From Actinomycetes bacterium (GTDB lineage Bacteria; Actinomycetota; Acidimicrobiia; Spongiisociales; SHLN01), in contig JAHEJY010000011.1 of the NCBI GenBank assembly GCA_024638625.1, positions 1-40,222 of the forward strand: a DNA stretch of 40,222 nucleotides. Direction: 5' to 3'. The notes beneath the pieces are model-generated. The model was given only the letters and a program-made list of their open reading frames with translations. It did no database searches and had not been told where the DNA came from. Both the position numbers and the translations under genes were made by a program. Below, piece by piece: positions 8,602-17,266 of this stretch (within the stretch, counting starts at the first letter, position 1; the number at the start of each line of letters is the position of its first letter).

Positions 8602-10504
8602 GACGCTTCCTCCGTTTCAACGCGGTCCGCGCTGCATCGCGAACAACGCGACCTCCCCCACTCAGCACCAGCCTCCGGTCCGCCAGTTGCTCGATGGCTG
8701 CACCAGCAGCATCGGATGGATCTCTCGACAACACTTCGACCAGGCGGGCCTTTTCTTGCGGGGATCCAGGACCGTTGTCAATGGCCCCGATGATCGCCGC
8801 GGATGTGGTCGAGCGCCGTACAGCCAGCAATAGGTTCATGGCTGCCTCCCGAACGCGAGGACTCGGGTCCAACAGAGCGCCCTCCAAATACGGGACTGCA
8901 GAGTCGGGACCAAGCAGCGGGATACATCCGCGAATAGCCTCGACTCGAACCCGGTCGTCGTGGTGCTGCAGCAGCGAAATCATGGCCGGGGCCGCCTCCT
9001 TGTTGCCAGACTTCGCCAGGATCGTCGCGAGATTGCGAACGACATACCACCTGCCGTCACCCAGGTTCTCGGTCACGGCCCGGTGATTCTTTCGAGTCAA
9101 CTCGGTGAGAGTGTCGATGAGCGCCCGTCTTCGGCCCGGGTCCTCCTCGCCCGCCAGCTCTTCAACCAGCGACTCGCCGGCCCCGCTGCCAAATAGATCC
9201 AGCAACCGAACCTGTGCTTCGGGCCGATGGGTGCCGAAAATCTGGCGCTTCAGGGTCTCGATCAGATCGGGCGTTGCGATATTGCGGATGGCGTCTTCGA
9301 CGATCGGAGCGTTGGCACCCATCGCATCGAGGTCGTCGGCGGCCTGTTCTACCCACCGCACGGCCGTCAGATAGTCGCGATCCTCAACCGCCTGGGCAAC
9401 CCGACCTGACCAGATCCGGACGAGCCGGCGAGAACGGAATTCACGCTCTTCGACTTGAAACAGACCCCTCACCACAGCCACTCCGTCTTCGGCTCCATCG
9501 CCGAGTCTGGCCCCTTCGGCCTTCAAGATCTCGAGCGGCGGTATTCCCTCGTTGGCATCCTGGACCTCCCTCAAACGCTGACCGACGCGCAATCCGATGG
9601 CACTGCGGGCGCCTTCGAGGTCGGGATCGCTCCGCATGAGGTCGAGGAGTTCGGTGGTTCGGTTCTCTTCCTCGGCAACCACCCGCGCGTAGTCAAGAAG
9701 CAGCGTTAGAGACGAGTCCTTGAGGTGGTGGGACAACCCGGCGAGTTCGTATGAGGCAAACTGGTCGAGAAACATGGCGAAAGGGAGTTGTTCCTTTTCC
9801 TCGAGCATCACCTCGACGATTGCCACCTGATGGCCCTCGCTGAGGAAAAAGAAGGCCTCCACGTACGTCTGAACGATCCGGTCGCGAGCGACCCAGTCGT
9901 CGTCGGAGACTTTGTGGAACAAGCGCTCGTAGCGTTCCGTGAATTCGAGAGCGGCTTCCGAGGGATCACTGAGGGCGAGGAGTTCCTGCGCCAGAAGCCG
10001 AGGGCGATCTCCCAGCTCGAGCATTGCTTTGATCTCGGGAGCCCGCTCGACGTCGTCGTCGTTGTCTGTTCCGAATTTGCGGCCGCGGTCCACCAATCTC
10101 GCACGGGGTTTGACCCGGAAGGCGGTCACGTCCGCGGTATCGAGTCGGATCTTGAAATCGATGGACGCCTCTTCATCCTCTCGAGAAACTTCTTCGAGGA
10201 ATCTCAGCAGTTCTTGTTCGTCGGGGGGCCGAACGAGCGCAAAACTCCCGACGTTGAACACAAAGAGTCGTGCCGCCATCTTCTGTGCCGAGGCGTGGGA
10301 AATGTCGAGTTCGAAATCATCGATTGCAAACCCATCGAGCCTTACGGAGATAGCAATGGCGTGGGTGGACTGCTCCTGCAGTCGTCGCAAGCTCTTTTGG
10401 AAAGCCGGCTGCTTCTCGGGCTCATGATCGTAGAGATTGACAGTATTCCAGGCCATGCTGAGGGCCATGAGAATCTCAGTTGCGATCTCCTTCGGATCGT
10501 CCAT
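8594..10504 (-). CDS. HEAT-repeat protein with an N-terminal module shared with the neighbouring HD-GYP protein
   Basis: A 636-residue predicted cytoplasmic scaffold with no signal peptide or membrane helix. The N-terminus (about 1-130) contains VNLYDHEPEKQP, and its helix-plus-strand pattern parallels the start of the HD-GYP protein (VQLYPHDHPLVA). A long acidic helical middle follows. Residues from about 440 to 570 contain HEAT-like helical pairs, for example AAPAMISLLQHHDDRVRVEA and AVPYLEGALLDPSPRVREAA. The C-terminus is basic (ALKRRKRLA). The ATG overlaps the response-regulator stop by one base (TGATG). No catalytic motif was recognised. By context it is an interaction partner of the regulator and the HD-GYP enzyme; function is unknown. 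Confidence 0.8.
   Translation of the reverse strand: MDDPKEIATEILMALSMAWNTVNLYDHEPEKQPAFQKSLRRLQEQSTHAIAISVRLDGFAIDDFELDISHASAQKMAARLFVFNVGSFALVRPPDEQELLRFLEEVSREDEEASIDFKIRLDTADVTAFRVKPRARLVDRGRKFGTDNDDDVERAPEIKAMLELGDRPRLLAQELLALSDPSEAALEFTERYERLFHKVSDDDWVARDRIVQTYVEAFFFLSEGHQVAIVEVMLEEKEQLPFAMFLDQFASYELAGLSHHLKDSSLTLLLDYARVVAEEENRTTELLDLMRSDPDLEGARSAIGLRVGQRLREVQDANEGIPPLEILKAEGARLGDGAEDGVAVVRGLFQVEEREFRSRRLVRIWSGRVAQAVEDRDYLTAVRWVEQAADDLDAMGANAPIVEDAIRNIATPDLIETLKRQIFGTHRPEAQVRLLDLFGSGAGESLVEELAGEEDPGRRRALIDTLTELTRKNHRAVTENLGDGRWYVVRNLATILAKSGNKEAAPAMISLLQHHDDRVRVEAIRGCIPLLGPDSAVPYLEGALLDPSPRVREAAMNLLLAVRRSTTSAAIIGAIDNGPGSPQEKARLVEVLSRDPSDAAGAAIEQLADRRLVLSGGGRVVRDAARTALKRRKRLA
8606..8613 (-). 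promoter_or_regulatory. Ribosome binding site deciding the TTG start of the HD-GYP gene
   Basis: The minus strand reads GGAGGAAG, then CGTC, then TTG. The GGAGG core is seven bases before the TTG at 8599-8601. The site lies inside the last codons of the HEAT-repeat gene, so re-initiation after that gene's stop is likely. Confidence 0.7.
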
Positions 10505-11154
10505 CAGCCGAGATCAATCAGATTCTCCCTCAACGCATAGAGCACTGCTTCGTTTCGAGAATGCAGGCCCAGCTTGTCAAGGATGTTTCGAACATGGTTT
10601 TTGACCGTGTTTTCGGAGATGTACAGCTTTTCGCCGATTTCCCGGCTTGTGTAGCCCTGCGCAACAAGTTGGAGTACCTCGATCTCCCGGCCCGTCAGCG
10701 TCGGCCGACGACTAGAAACGAGGTCGCGATGTTTCAGCAGATTACGAACTGTTTCAAACAGCTTTGCAGCCATCTTGGGAGACACGACAGCCCCATCGGA
10801 TAGCACCGCGGCGATCGAGCTGACCAATTCCTCGAATGGCGTGTCCTTGATCACGTATCCGCGAATGCCCGACTTGATCCCCGCCAGCATGTCCTCTTCT
10901 GATTCACTGGTGGTCAGCAAGACGATCTTGGTGTTGGGAGCGGCTGTCAACAGTTTGGGGACCACTTCGAGTCCGGACTGACCTGGCATGAGGACGTCGA
11001 GAACGACGAGCTCGGGTTGCAGAACCTCGGTTTCGACAATCGCGGAACTGGCATCCTCCGCCTCTCCGACCACGTCGAAGCCCGCGTCAATGAGAGCGGC
11101 CCGCAGTCCCGCTCGAAAGATTGGCGCATCGTCTACAACCAGCACTCTGGTCAT
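10504..11154 (-). CDS. NarL/LuxR-family response regulator
   Basis: DNA-binding response regulator of 216 residues. The receiver domain (1-120) has the acidic pair Asp8-Asp9, phosphoacceptor Asp53 (VVLDVLMPG), Thr81-Thr82 at the switch position and Lys103. A LuxR-type helix-turn-helix follows at about 150-212 (LTGREIEVLQLVAQG, then SENTVKNHVRNILDKLG). All phosphorylation residues are intact. Its ATG overlaps the hpf stop by four bases (ATGA), and its own stop overlaps the HEAT gene start. No histidine kinase is in the window, so it is an orphan here; targets are unknown. Confidence 0.93.
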   Translation of the reverse strand: MTRVLVVDDAPIFRAGLRAALIDAGFDVVGEAEDASSAIVETEVLQPELVVLDVLMPGQSGLEVVPKLLTAAPNTKIVLLTTSESEEDMLAGIKSGIRGYVIKDTPFEELVSSIAAVLSDGAVVSPKMAAKLFETVRNLLKHRDLVSSRRPTLTGREIEVLQLVAQGYTSREIGEKLYISENTVKNHVRNILDKLGLHSRNEAVLYALRENLIDLG

Positions 11155-11705
11155 GAAGCCTCTATCAGTCCTACCGATTTGTTCTTCCTCCAGTACACAA
11201 CTGCGTGCTGATCGGTTTCTGCATTGAGAAAGAAGAAGAACGCATGTCCTAGCAACTCCATTTGCAGTACCGCCTCTTGCGGGGTCATTGGTTTCAAGAT
11301 GAACTGCTTGACCCGTTCAATTTGCACATCATCTGTGTCTTCTGATTCATCGTCCGGAAACCCCTCAGCATTGAGTCGTTTGTGGTCGTCAGTGCGATGC
11401 TTCTGAATGAGGCGTTCTTTCAACTTTCGAAGTTGCCGCTCGAATCGATCCACCGCGTCGTCGAAGGCGGCCGCACGGTCGGAAGCGTGAGATTCGACCC
11501 GTACGAGGTGCTGGGCGACGTTGGCCGTGATCTCGCACTGGTGCCGACTGTCAACCTGCCGTGGATTGGGCTCCTCCGAGAACTCCACGTCGACCTTGAC
11601 AACCTTGCCCTCAAAGAATCTCGTAGCGGCTTCGATCTTCCCTTCCGCCATGTCTCGCAATCCGTCCGATAGGTTCAGGTGTCGTCCGTGGATGTTGACA
11701 TCCAT
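11151..11705 (-). CDS. hpf: Long-form ribosome hibernation promoting factor
   Basis: Binds the 30S decoding region and drives 100S ribosome dimer formation in slow growth or stress. The 184 residues comprise an N-terminal S30AE domain (about 1-100, starting MDVNIHGRHLNLSDGLRD), an acidic linker, and a C-terminal dimerisation domain (about 125-180) with KPMTPQEAVLQMELLGHAFF and VVYWRKN, typical of long HPF. The start is fixed by an excellent Shine-Dalgarno. A 220-base spacer separates it from comF and probably holds its promoter, though no confident element was recognised. comF-hpf-secA order is common in actinobacteria; here three signalling genes intervene before secA. Confidence 0.96.
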   Translation of the reverse strand: MDVNIHGRHLNLSDGLRDMAEGKIEAATRFFEGKVVKVDVEFSEEPNPRQVDSRHQCEITANVAQHLVRVESHASDRAAAFDDAVDRFERQLRKLKERLIQKHRTDDHKRLNAEGFPDDESEDTDDVQIERVKQFILKPMTPQEAVLQMELLGHAFFFFLNAETDQHAVVYWRKNKSVGLIEAS

Positions 11706-11710
11706 GCTTG

Positions 11711-11719
11711 TCCTCCTTT
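11711..11719 (-). promoter_or_regulatory. hpf: Strong Shine-Dalgarno of hpf
   Basis: The minus strand reads AAAGGAGGA, five bases before the ATG at 11703-11705. It is one of the best ribosome binding sites in the window and suggests high translation of hpf. Confidence 0.8.
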
Positions 11720-11925
11720 GTCGTTGACTCTTTCGTGATCATTCGCGGGCTACGTGGGCTCGTGGATTGCGGGCTTTCCCCCGGCCGCAGGCCATGGCGG
11801 GAGTACCTGGCACGACCATGGCTCGGTGGGTTCTTACTCCGGGGTTGGTCTTGGGTGAGCTGGCATTTGCCTGAGTTTGTCGTCGTGTACTTCCGCGCGC
11901 TCAACAGTACGCCGCATCGCTGATC

Positions 11926-12534
11926 CTAAACCGCCGCGGTGGCCGCGAGCCCGGCGATCACGCTTTGTCGGCCCAAAGTCGCTATCGCCGACCGCATGGT
12001 TGCGCCTGTTGTCACAACATCATCGACCACAACTGCACCCCGAACCGAACTACGGACCCGAAACCGCACCACGTCGCGGTGCTGCTTCCGCCTCCCGGCA
12101 CGAGCGGCGCCCAGTGGCGGCGCAACGAGGGCGCGGACAACGGGTAAGCCGACAGTCCGGCTCATAGCCATCGTCAGCTCGACCGCCGGATCGATTCCGT
12201 ACCGTACGCGGCGTGCCCAGACACGGGGTATCGGCACGAGAACCGCCGCGTCTGACGGCAAGGCCTCCAGCATCGCCGGAGCGAACACGTTGACCAGGCC
12301 GGTGTGACCGCGGTACTTCAGCTGATGCACCAGAGAAGCTGCCGGACCCTCGTGACGAAACGCAGTTCGAATCGGAATATCTTCGATCAGCCGGTCGGGC
12401 GCTCGCCGCATTCTCAGCCGACACCCTTCGCAAACAACTCGAGCGAGCTTTGGGGCATGGGACCCGATCCTCATTCCCGGCAACGTATCCGGCAGGACAA
12501 TTGGCAACGTGATCCGTGAACATACCTCGCACAT
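11926..12534 (-). CDS. comF: ComF-family phosphoribosyltransferase-like protein
   Basis: ComF homologue of 202 residues. It has a zinc-finger-like N-terminus with two CxxC pairs (Cys2/Cys5 in MCEVC; Cys35/Cys38 in VCEGC) and a phosphoribosyltransferase fold ending in the PRPP loop motif VVVDDVVTTGAT. In competent bacteria ComF takes part in uptake of transforming DNA; in most actinobacteria its role is unproven. The ATG at 12532-12534 is chosen because it puts the first CxxC at the N-terminus as in the family. An in-frame GTG at 12609 would leave only 34 bases to the divergent ftsH-like gene. No clear ribosome binding site precedes the ATG, so leaderless translation is possible. Confidence 0.85.
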   Translation of the reverse strand: MCEVCSRITLPIVLPDTLPGMRIGSHAPKLARVVCEGCRLRMRRAPDRLIEDIPIRTAFRHEGPAASLVHQLKYRGHTGLVNVFAPAMLEALPSDAAVLVPIPRVWARRVRYGIDPAVELTMAMSRTVGLPVVRALVAPPLGAARAGRRKQHRDVVRFRVRSSVRGAVVVDDVVTTGATMRSAIATLGRQSVIAGLAATAAV

Positions 12535-12643
12535 CAGATCTGAATACCACCCAAATACGACACACAACCGAAAGACAGGGAACCGTGCCGGATGTAAGTT
12601 GATGATCACGGGTAGCTAACAGCTGTAAGAGGGAGCCACACAC

Positions 12644-14449
12644 ATGGCCAAGGGCGTAGACGTAGCCGAGACGAGAGAACGCCACCGGCAACGCCGGTTG
12701 AAGCGCATCCTGATCGCGCTCTCGCCCTTCGTCATATGGTGGTGGTATCGCTATCTGTCCGGCAATCCGATCGAGTTCGGCCTCCCACCCATCTCCGAGG
12801 ACCTCGCCATATGGATGCCCGGTCTGATTCTGGTGGCCTTGATCGGTGTCGTGCTGATCGGGCCCATGCTCGGCAACGGTCGCTCGCCCCACGTCCTGTA
12901 CGCCCCGGACCAAATCGACGTCGGTTTCGACGACGTCAAGGGAATCGGACCGGTAGTGGAAGAGGTTCGCCACACTCTCCAGGTATTCCTGGACCATCGA
13001 AAGTTCGCGGATCGCATGGGGGGTCGCCCCCGCCGCGGTGTCCTGTTCGAAGGACCACCGGGGACCGGAAAGACGCATGTCGCCAAGGCCATGGCGAAAG
13101 AAGCCGGAGTCCCCTTCTTGTTCGTGAGCTCGACCGCATTTCAGTCCATGTGGTACGGGATGACTGGACGCAAGATCCGTTCATACTTTCGGGCACTGCG
13201 CAAGGCAGCTCGCCGGGAGGGTGGCGCCATAGGTTTCATCGAAGAGATCGACGCCATCGGAGCCAAGCGTGGTGGCATGTCGGGTGCCTCTGCAATGACT
13301 TCCGAGGGCATGGAGATCCATCCGAGCATTTCCGAGGGTGTGGGTGGAGTCGTCAACGAGCTGCTGATCCAGATGCAGAGTTTCGACGAGCCAGATCGCC
13401 CGACCCGCCTTGCCAACTGGCTCATCGGCCGGGCCAATCGATTTCTACCCGACGATCGACACCTCAGAACGCGGCCTGCTCCATCTGTCAACATCTTGTT
13501 GATCGCTGCAACCAACCGGGCTGATCAGCTCGACCCTGCCCTTCTTCGACCGGGCCGATTCGATCGGATCCTGCACTTCGGTGTGCCGAGCCGGTCCGGC
13601 CGGATGGACCTCATCGATTACTTCCTCGACAAGAAGGCGCATGATCCCTCCCTCGACGATCCGAAACCACGTCAGGACCTGGCGTCATCGACCATGGGGT
13701 ACACGCCTGCATATCTCGAGCGTTTGTTCGATGAAGCGCTGCTGGTCGCACTCAAGGATGGTCGAGACGCCTTGACGATGCCCGACCTGCGCGTGGCACG
13801 TCTCGAGGTGGAAATCGGCTTGGGGCAACCGACCGACTATCCCGATCATGAGCGAATTGCGATCGCAACCCACGAAGCCGGGCATGCAACGATTGCATGG
13901 CTCGTCGGTGAAGACATCCACCTGGACATTCTCACGATCATTAAGCGACGGGACGCACTCGGGCTGCTCGGACATAGCGATCAGGAGGAGCGGTTTCTTC
14001 GCTCAAAGAGCGAGATCCTCTCGCGTATCCAAATCTCACTCGGCGGAATGGTGGCCGAGGAGTTGTTCTTTGGCGAGTCTGGAACCGGGCCCGCGGGCGA
14101 CTTGCTGGCCGCAACCAATTCGGCCGTTGAGATGGTAGGAAGCCTCGGCTTGGGGGATTCGCTCGTGTCGTTTCGAGCCCTCGAAAACAACCCATTCAGC
14201 GGAAACCTCGCGGCAAAAGTTCTGGGAGACAAATCGTCCAGAGAGGCAGTCGACGACATCCTGGTCGCCCAAAAACTCGAAGTGACGCGGTTGATGTCGG
14301 CGAATCTCCATATCGTCGAAGCTCTCCGCGATGCTCTGATAGATCGCGAGGAACTCATCGACGACGAAATCGAAGACGTCATCAAAGCGGCGGAGGCAAA
14401 ACGGACCCTTCCACAAGTCCTCGTAGAGCCAGACGCCAACCTCCCATAG
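12644..14449 (+). CDS. Divergent FtsH-like membrane AAA+ zinc metalloprotease
   Basis: Length is 601 residues. Two membrane helices (about 20-38 and 55-74) enclose only about 16 residues outside, whereas classical FtsH has a folded external domain of roughly 75. The AAA+ domain has Walker A GPPGTGKT (137-144), an unusual Walker B FIEEID with Glu200-Glu201 where FtsH has Asp-Glu, pore motif MWYG (169-172) instead of MFVG, an insertion of about 35 residues near 248-282, and an SRH region LDPALLRPGRFDR. The M41 peptidase has HEAGH (His410, Glu411, His414) and probable third ligand Asp486. Protease residues are intact, so it is probably an active paralogue; a canonical ftsH likely exists elsewhere. 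GAGGGAG precedes the ATG. Transcribed alone, divergent from comF. Confidence 0.9.
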   Translation: MAKGVDVAETRERHRQRRLKRILIALSPFVIWWWYRYLSGNPIEFGLPPISEDLAIWMPGLILVALIGVVLIGPMLGNGRSPHVLYAPDQIDVGFDDVKGIGPVVEEVRHTLQVFLDHRKFADRMGGRPRRGVLFEGPPGTGKTHVAKAMAKEAGVPFLFVSSTAFQSMWYGMTGRKIRSYFRALRKAARREGGAIGFIEEIDAIGAKRGGMSGASAMTSEGMEIHPSISEGVGGVVNELLIQMQSFDEPDRPTRLANWLIGRANRFLPDDRHLRTRPAPSVNILLIAATNRADQLDPALLRPGRFDRILHFGVPSRSGRMDLIDYFLDKKAHDPSLDDPKPRQDLASSTMGYTPAYLERLFDEALLVALKDGRDALTMPDLRVARLEVEIGLGQPTDYPDHERIAIATHEAGHATIAWLVGEDIHLDILTIIKRRDALGLLGHSDQEERFLRSKSEILSRIQISLGGMVAEELFFGESGTGPAGDLLAATNSAVEMVGSLGLGDSLVSFRALENNPFSGNLAAKVLGDKSSREAVDDILVAQKLEVTRLMSANLHIVEALRDALIDREELIDDEIEDVIKAAEAKRTLPQVLVEPDANLP

Positions 14450-14488
14450 TCAGCAGGCGGCTACCCGTGGCACAGCGGTCTGCTCATC

Positions 14489-14517
14489 GATCGGGGCTCC
14501 CCAGTGGAGCCCCGATC
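14489..14517. terminator. Hairpin terminator between convergent ftsH-like gene and ahcY
   Basis: A perfect 12-base inverted repeat, GATCGGGGCTCC and its complement, is separated by the five-base loop CCAGT. It lies between the 3' ends of two convergent genes, so it can act in both directions. Neither side has a U-tract, as is frequent in actinobacteria. Confidence 0.8.
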
Positions 14518-14522
14518 AAGGT

Positions 14523-15767
14523 CTACGTACCGTGGCGCCAGCTTTCCAAGTAGTCGACCTGCTCGGCCGTGAGGGTTTCCAGATCGAATCCCATCGACGC
14601 AAGCTTGATTGCCGCAACCCCGGCATCAACGTCTTCGGGTAATCGATAGACCCTGGGCTCCAGGTCCTGGTGGTTGGCCAGGAGCCATTCAGCCGCCATT
14701 GCCTGGTTGGCAAATGACATGTCCATCACATCTGCCGGATGTCCTTCAGCGGCGCTCAGGTTGACGAGCCGGCCCTCGGAGATCACGATGATTCGCCGGC
14801 CGTCGGCAAGTTCGAACTCCTCGAGTTCGCTGCGGATCTCACGCCGGGCGACGGCTACCTCACGAAGGTGTGCCAGATCCAATTCGACATCGAAGTGCCC
14901 GGCATTGGCGAGGATGGCTCCATCCTTCATCACGTCGAAGTGTTGGCCACGGAGCACGTGGATGTCGCCGGTGACCGTGAAGAAGAGGTCTCCCTCCGCA
15001 GCTGCCTGGTCCGCAGTTCTGACTTCGAAGCCCTCCATAGCCGCAGAGAGGGCACGCACCGGGTCGACCTCCACCACGATGACCCTGGCGCCGAGACCAT
15101 CGGCGCGCTGGGCTACTCCCTGGCCGCAATCACCATATCCGATGACGACGACGGTCCGGCCGGCTATCAGGATGTTGGTCGCGCGCAGCACCCCATCAAT
15201 CGCAGACTGACCTGTTCCGTGCTTGTTATCGAAGAGGTGCTTTGTCGCCGAGTCATTGACAGCCACCACCGGAATCCGGAGCTCACCTTCCGCCGCCATC
15301 GCTTTGAGACGTATGACTCCGGTCGTGGTTTCTTCGGTCGATCCCAGAGGTGTGATGTCCTGGCGGGTCGTGTGGAGCAGCGTCACGAGATCGGCACCGT
15401 CGTCCATGGTGACAGAAGGGTTCGTGTCGAGCACGGCGTTCAAATGTTGATAGTAGGTCTCAGTATCTTCTCCCCGGCGCGCAAACACCGGAATGCCCCT
15501 TTCGACAAGCGCGGCGGCGATGTCATCCTGCGTTGAGAGCGGATTGGACGCGCACAGCGATACCTCAGCGCCACCGTCCCGAAGGACTTCCATGAGGTTC
15601 GCTGTCTCCGCCGTGACGTGTAAGCAAGCTGCGACGTTGTGACCCGCCAGCGGTTTGTCGGCAACGAAGCGCTCGCGAAGATGCTGAAGCACGGGCATAC
15701 GCCGATAAGCCCATTCGAGTCGGAGGTGGCCGCCGGGCGCCATTGCTGGATCGGTGATGTCGCTCAT
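14523..15767 (-). CDS. ahcY: S-adenosylhomocysteine hydrolase
   Basis: Reversibly splits S-adenosylhomocysteine into adenosine and homocysteine, clearing the product inhibitor of methyltransferases and feeding the methionine cycle; cytoplasmic and NAD-dependent. The 414 residues have FDNKHGTGQSAIDG (substrate/NAD region), the Rossmann motif GYGDCGQG and NAGHFDVEL. This is the shorter AhcY type lacking the insertion found in mycobacterial and eukaryotic enzymes (about 490 residues). ATG 15765-15767 is chosen because CGGAGAATC supplies a ribosome binding site and MSDITDPAMAPGG begins the conserved N-terminus; the longer open frame upstream overlaps manB and is Arg/Ser-rich. It follows manB by 31 bases, probably in the same transcript, and ends at the hairpin 14489-14517. 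Confidence 0.96.
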   Translation of the reverse strand: MSDITDPAMAPGGHLRLEWAYRRMPVLQHLRERFVADKPLAGHNVAACLHVTAETANLMEVLRDGGAEVSLCASNPLSTQDDIAAALVERGIPVFARRGEDTETYYQHLNAVLDTNPSVTMDDGADLVTLLHTTRQDITPLGSTEETTTGVIRLKAMAAEGELRIPVVAVNDSATKHLFDNKHGTGQSAIDGVLRATNILIAGRTVVVIGYGDCGQGVAQRADGLGARVIVVEVDPVRALSAAMEGFEVRTADQAAAEGDLFFTVTGDIHVLRGQHFDVMKDGAILANAGHFDVELDLAHLREVAVARREIRSELEEFELADGRRIIVISEGRLVNLSAAEGHPADVMDMSFANQAMAAEWLLANHQDLEPRVYRLPEDVDAGVAAIKLASMGFDLETLTAEQVDYLESWRHGT

Positions 15768-15798
15768 GATTCTCCGGGTCAGGGCGCAGAACCCTAAC

Positions 15799-17160
15799 TC
15801 AGACGCGTTCTCCCCCGGCACCAGAAATGATGCTCGCGACCTGGTCGACGGTTTCATCCACCGCCACCGCATCAGGCCCCTCTACGTTCAGACGGAGCAC
15901 GGGCTCGGTGTTCGAGGCCCGCAGATTCAACCATCGATCGTCAAACGTGAGCGTCAATCCGTCGAGGTGGTCAGCTTGGCCACCCAGCTTCTCACCTATC
16001 AAGCGGGCCATGGCCTCTTTTTCTTCGACCCGGAAGTTGATCTCACCCGATTGCTGGTACGGCTCGACCTCGGTCCGGATTTCGGAGAGCTTCCTGCCAT
16101 CCTCGGCCATGACTTGCATCAACACCAGCATGGCCAGCATGCCCGAATCGGCCCGGAAGTTGTCGCGAAAGTAGTAATGACCGGAATGCTCACCGCCGAA
16201 GATGGCGCCGCTTTCCTTCATCACCTCTTTGATGTAGCTGTGTCCCACCCTTGTTCGAATGGGAGTGCCTCCCATCGCCTCCACCGTCTCGGGAACCGCC
16301 TTCGAACATATGAGGTTGTGCACAATCGTGGCGCCCGGCTCCCGGGCTAGGAACCACCTCGCAATGATCGCGGTCGTCGTACTCCCCGGAAGGGCTGTCC
16401 CCTCGTCATCTATGAAGAACGCGCGATCAGCGTCGCCGTCAAATGCCACGCCGAGGTCGTACGGAGATGATTCCATCTCCCTCAACAGATCCTCGAGATT
16501 CTCGGGTCGAAGCGGGTCCGGATGGTGATTGGGAAAGTCGCCATCGGGTTCCAGATACAGCCCATGAAGCTTGCTCGGAATCCGACCGAATACCTGCTCG
16601 ATCACGACTCCAGCCATGCCGTTTCCGGCATCGACCGCGACCGACATTTCATTGAACGCGGAAGCGTCGACAATCTCGAACAGATGATCGACGTAGTCAC
16701 CCCTGACATCCTTCGGGCTCTGGCTTCCGGGCGTATCGGCCGGCGCAGGCGGGTCCAGCACGAGTTGCTTGATTTCGGTGAGACCGGAATCAACACCAAT
16801 GGGCAGTGCGCCGGCCCGGCAGAGCTTGATGCCGTTGTATTCCTTCGGGTTGTGCGATGCCGTGATCATGGCTCCTGGCACATTGAGTGCCCCGGCCGCG
16901 TAGTAGATCATGTCGGTCGCCATCAAGCCGAGATCGATTACATCGGTTCCCTGTCGATTGACCCCATCGCGAAACGCAGCAGCCAACCCGGGGGAACTGT
17001 GCCGGATGTCGTAGCCGACCGCCACGACGACGGCGGCGCTGTCTTCAGATTTGACAAACTCGGCAAAGGCCGAGCCGATCAGTTGGGCAGCGGACTCCGT
17101 CAGTTGGCCGTCGGTGAGCCCGCGAATGTCATATGCCTTGAAAATCTCTTCGATATCCAC
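15799..17160 (-). CDS. manB: Phosphomannomutase / phosphoglucomutase
   Basis: Interconverts mannose-6-phosphate and mannose-1-phosphate (often also the glucose pair), supplying GDP-mannose for envelope glycans. The 453 residues have the phosphoserine loop TASHNPKEYNGIK (Ser102), the metal-binding DGDADR (241-246), the sugar-binding GGEHSGHYYF and the C-terminal phosphate-binding region RASNTEPVLRLN. The start is GTG 17158-17160: an in-frame TAA lies four codons upstream and no other start lies between. It probably works with the guanylyltransferase at 28037-29077. Mannose versus glucose preference cannot be told from motifs alone; mannose is favoured by synteny with actinobacterial manB next to DUF3499. 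Confidence 0.93.
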   Translation of the reverse strand: MDIEEIFKAYDIRGLTDGQLTESAAQLIGSAFAEFVKSEDSAAVVVAVGYDIRHSSPGLAAAFRDGVNRQGTDVIDLGLMATDMIYYAAGALNVPGAMITASHNPKEYNGIKLCRAGALPIGVDSGLTEIKQLVLDPPAPADTPGSQSPKDVRGDYVDHLFEIVDASAFNEMSVAVDAGNGMAGVVIEQVFGRIPSKLHGLYLEPDGDFPNHHPDPLRPENLEDLLREMESSPYDLGVAFDGDADRAFFIDDEGTALPGSTTTAIIARWFLAREPGATIVHNLICSKAVPETVEAMGGTPIRTRVGHSYIKEVMKESGAIFGGEHSGHYYFRDNFRADSGMLAMLVLMQVMAEDGRKLSEIRTEVEPYQQSGEINFRVEEKEAMARLIGEKLGGQADHLDGLTLTFDDRWLNLRASNTEPVLRLNVEGPDAVAVDETVDQVASIISGAGGERV

Positions 17161-17240
17161 GGCAACATCTTATGCCTGGCGCACCCGGGCCTGTTCACGA
17201 CCGCCAGGCGGGGCCGGTCAACCGATCAGCCCAGCAGCGG

Positions 17241-17266
17241 GAACCCGATCGGGGTTCGAGCGCTAG
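17241..17266. promoter_or_regulatory. Two adjacent palindromes in the manB / GT2 divergent spacer
   Basis: CCCGATCGGG (17244-17253), inside the near-perfect palindrome AACCCGATCGGGGTT, is followed a few bases later by CGCTAGCG. Both lie between divergent manB and the GT2 gene. They could be an operator or a short hairpin. No known regulator motif was recognised. Confidence 0.3.

Noticed and set aside
11720-11925. Possible riboswitch or structured leader upstream of hpf
   Set aside because: Two CCATGG copies and GC-rich short stems are present, but they match no riboswitch class I can recognise and are too weak to call.
12050-13078. Minus-strand open frame of about 342 codons across comF and the FtsH-like gene
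   Set aside because: It crosses the divergent promoter region, overlaps comF in the wrong frame and mirrors FtsH coding sequence; no domain.
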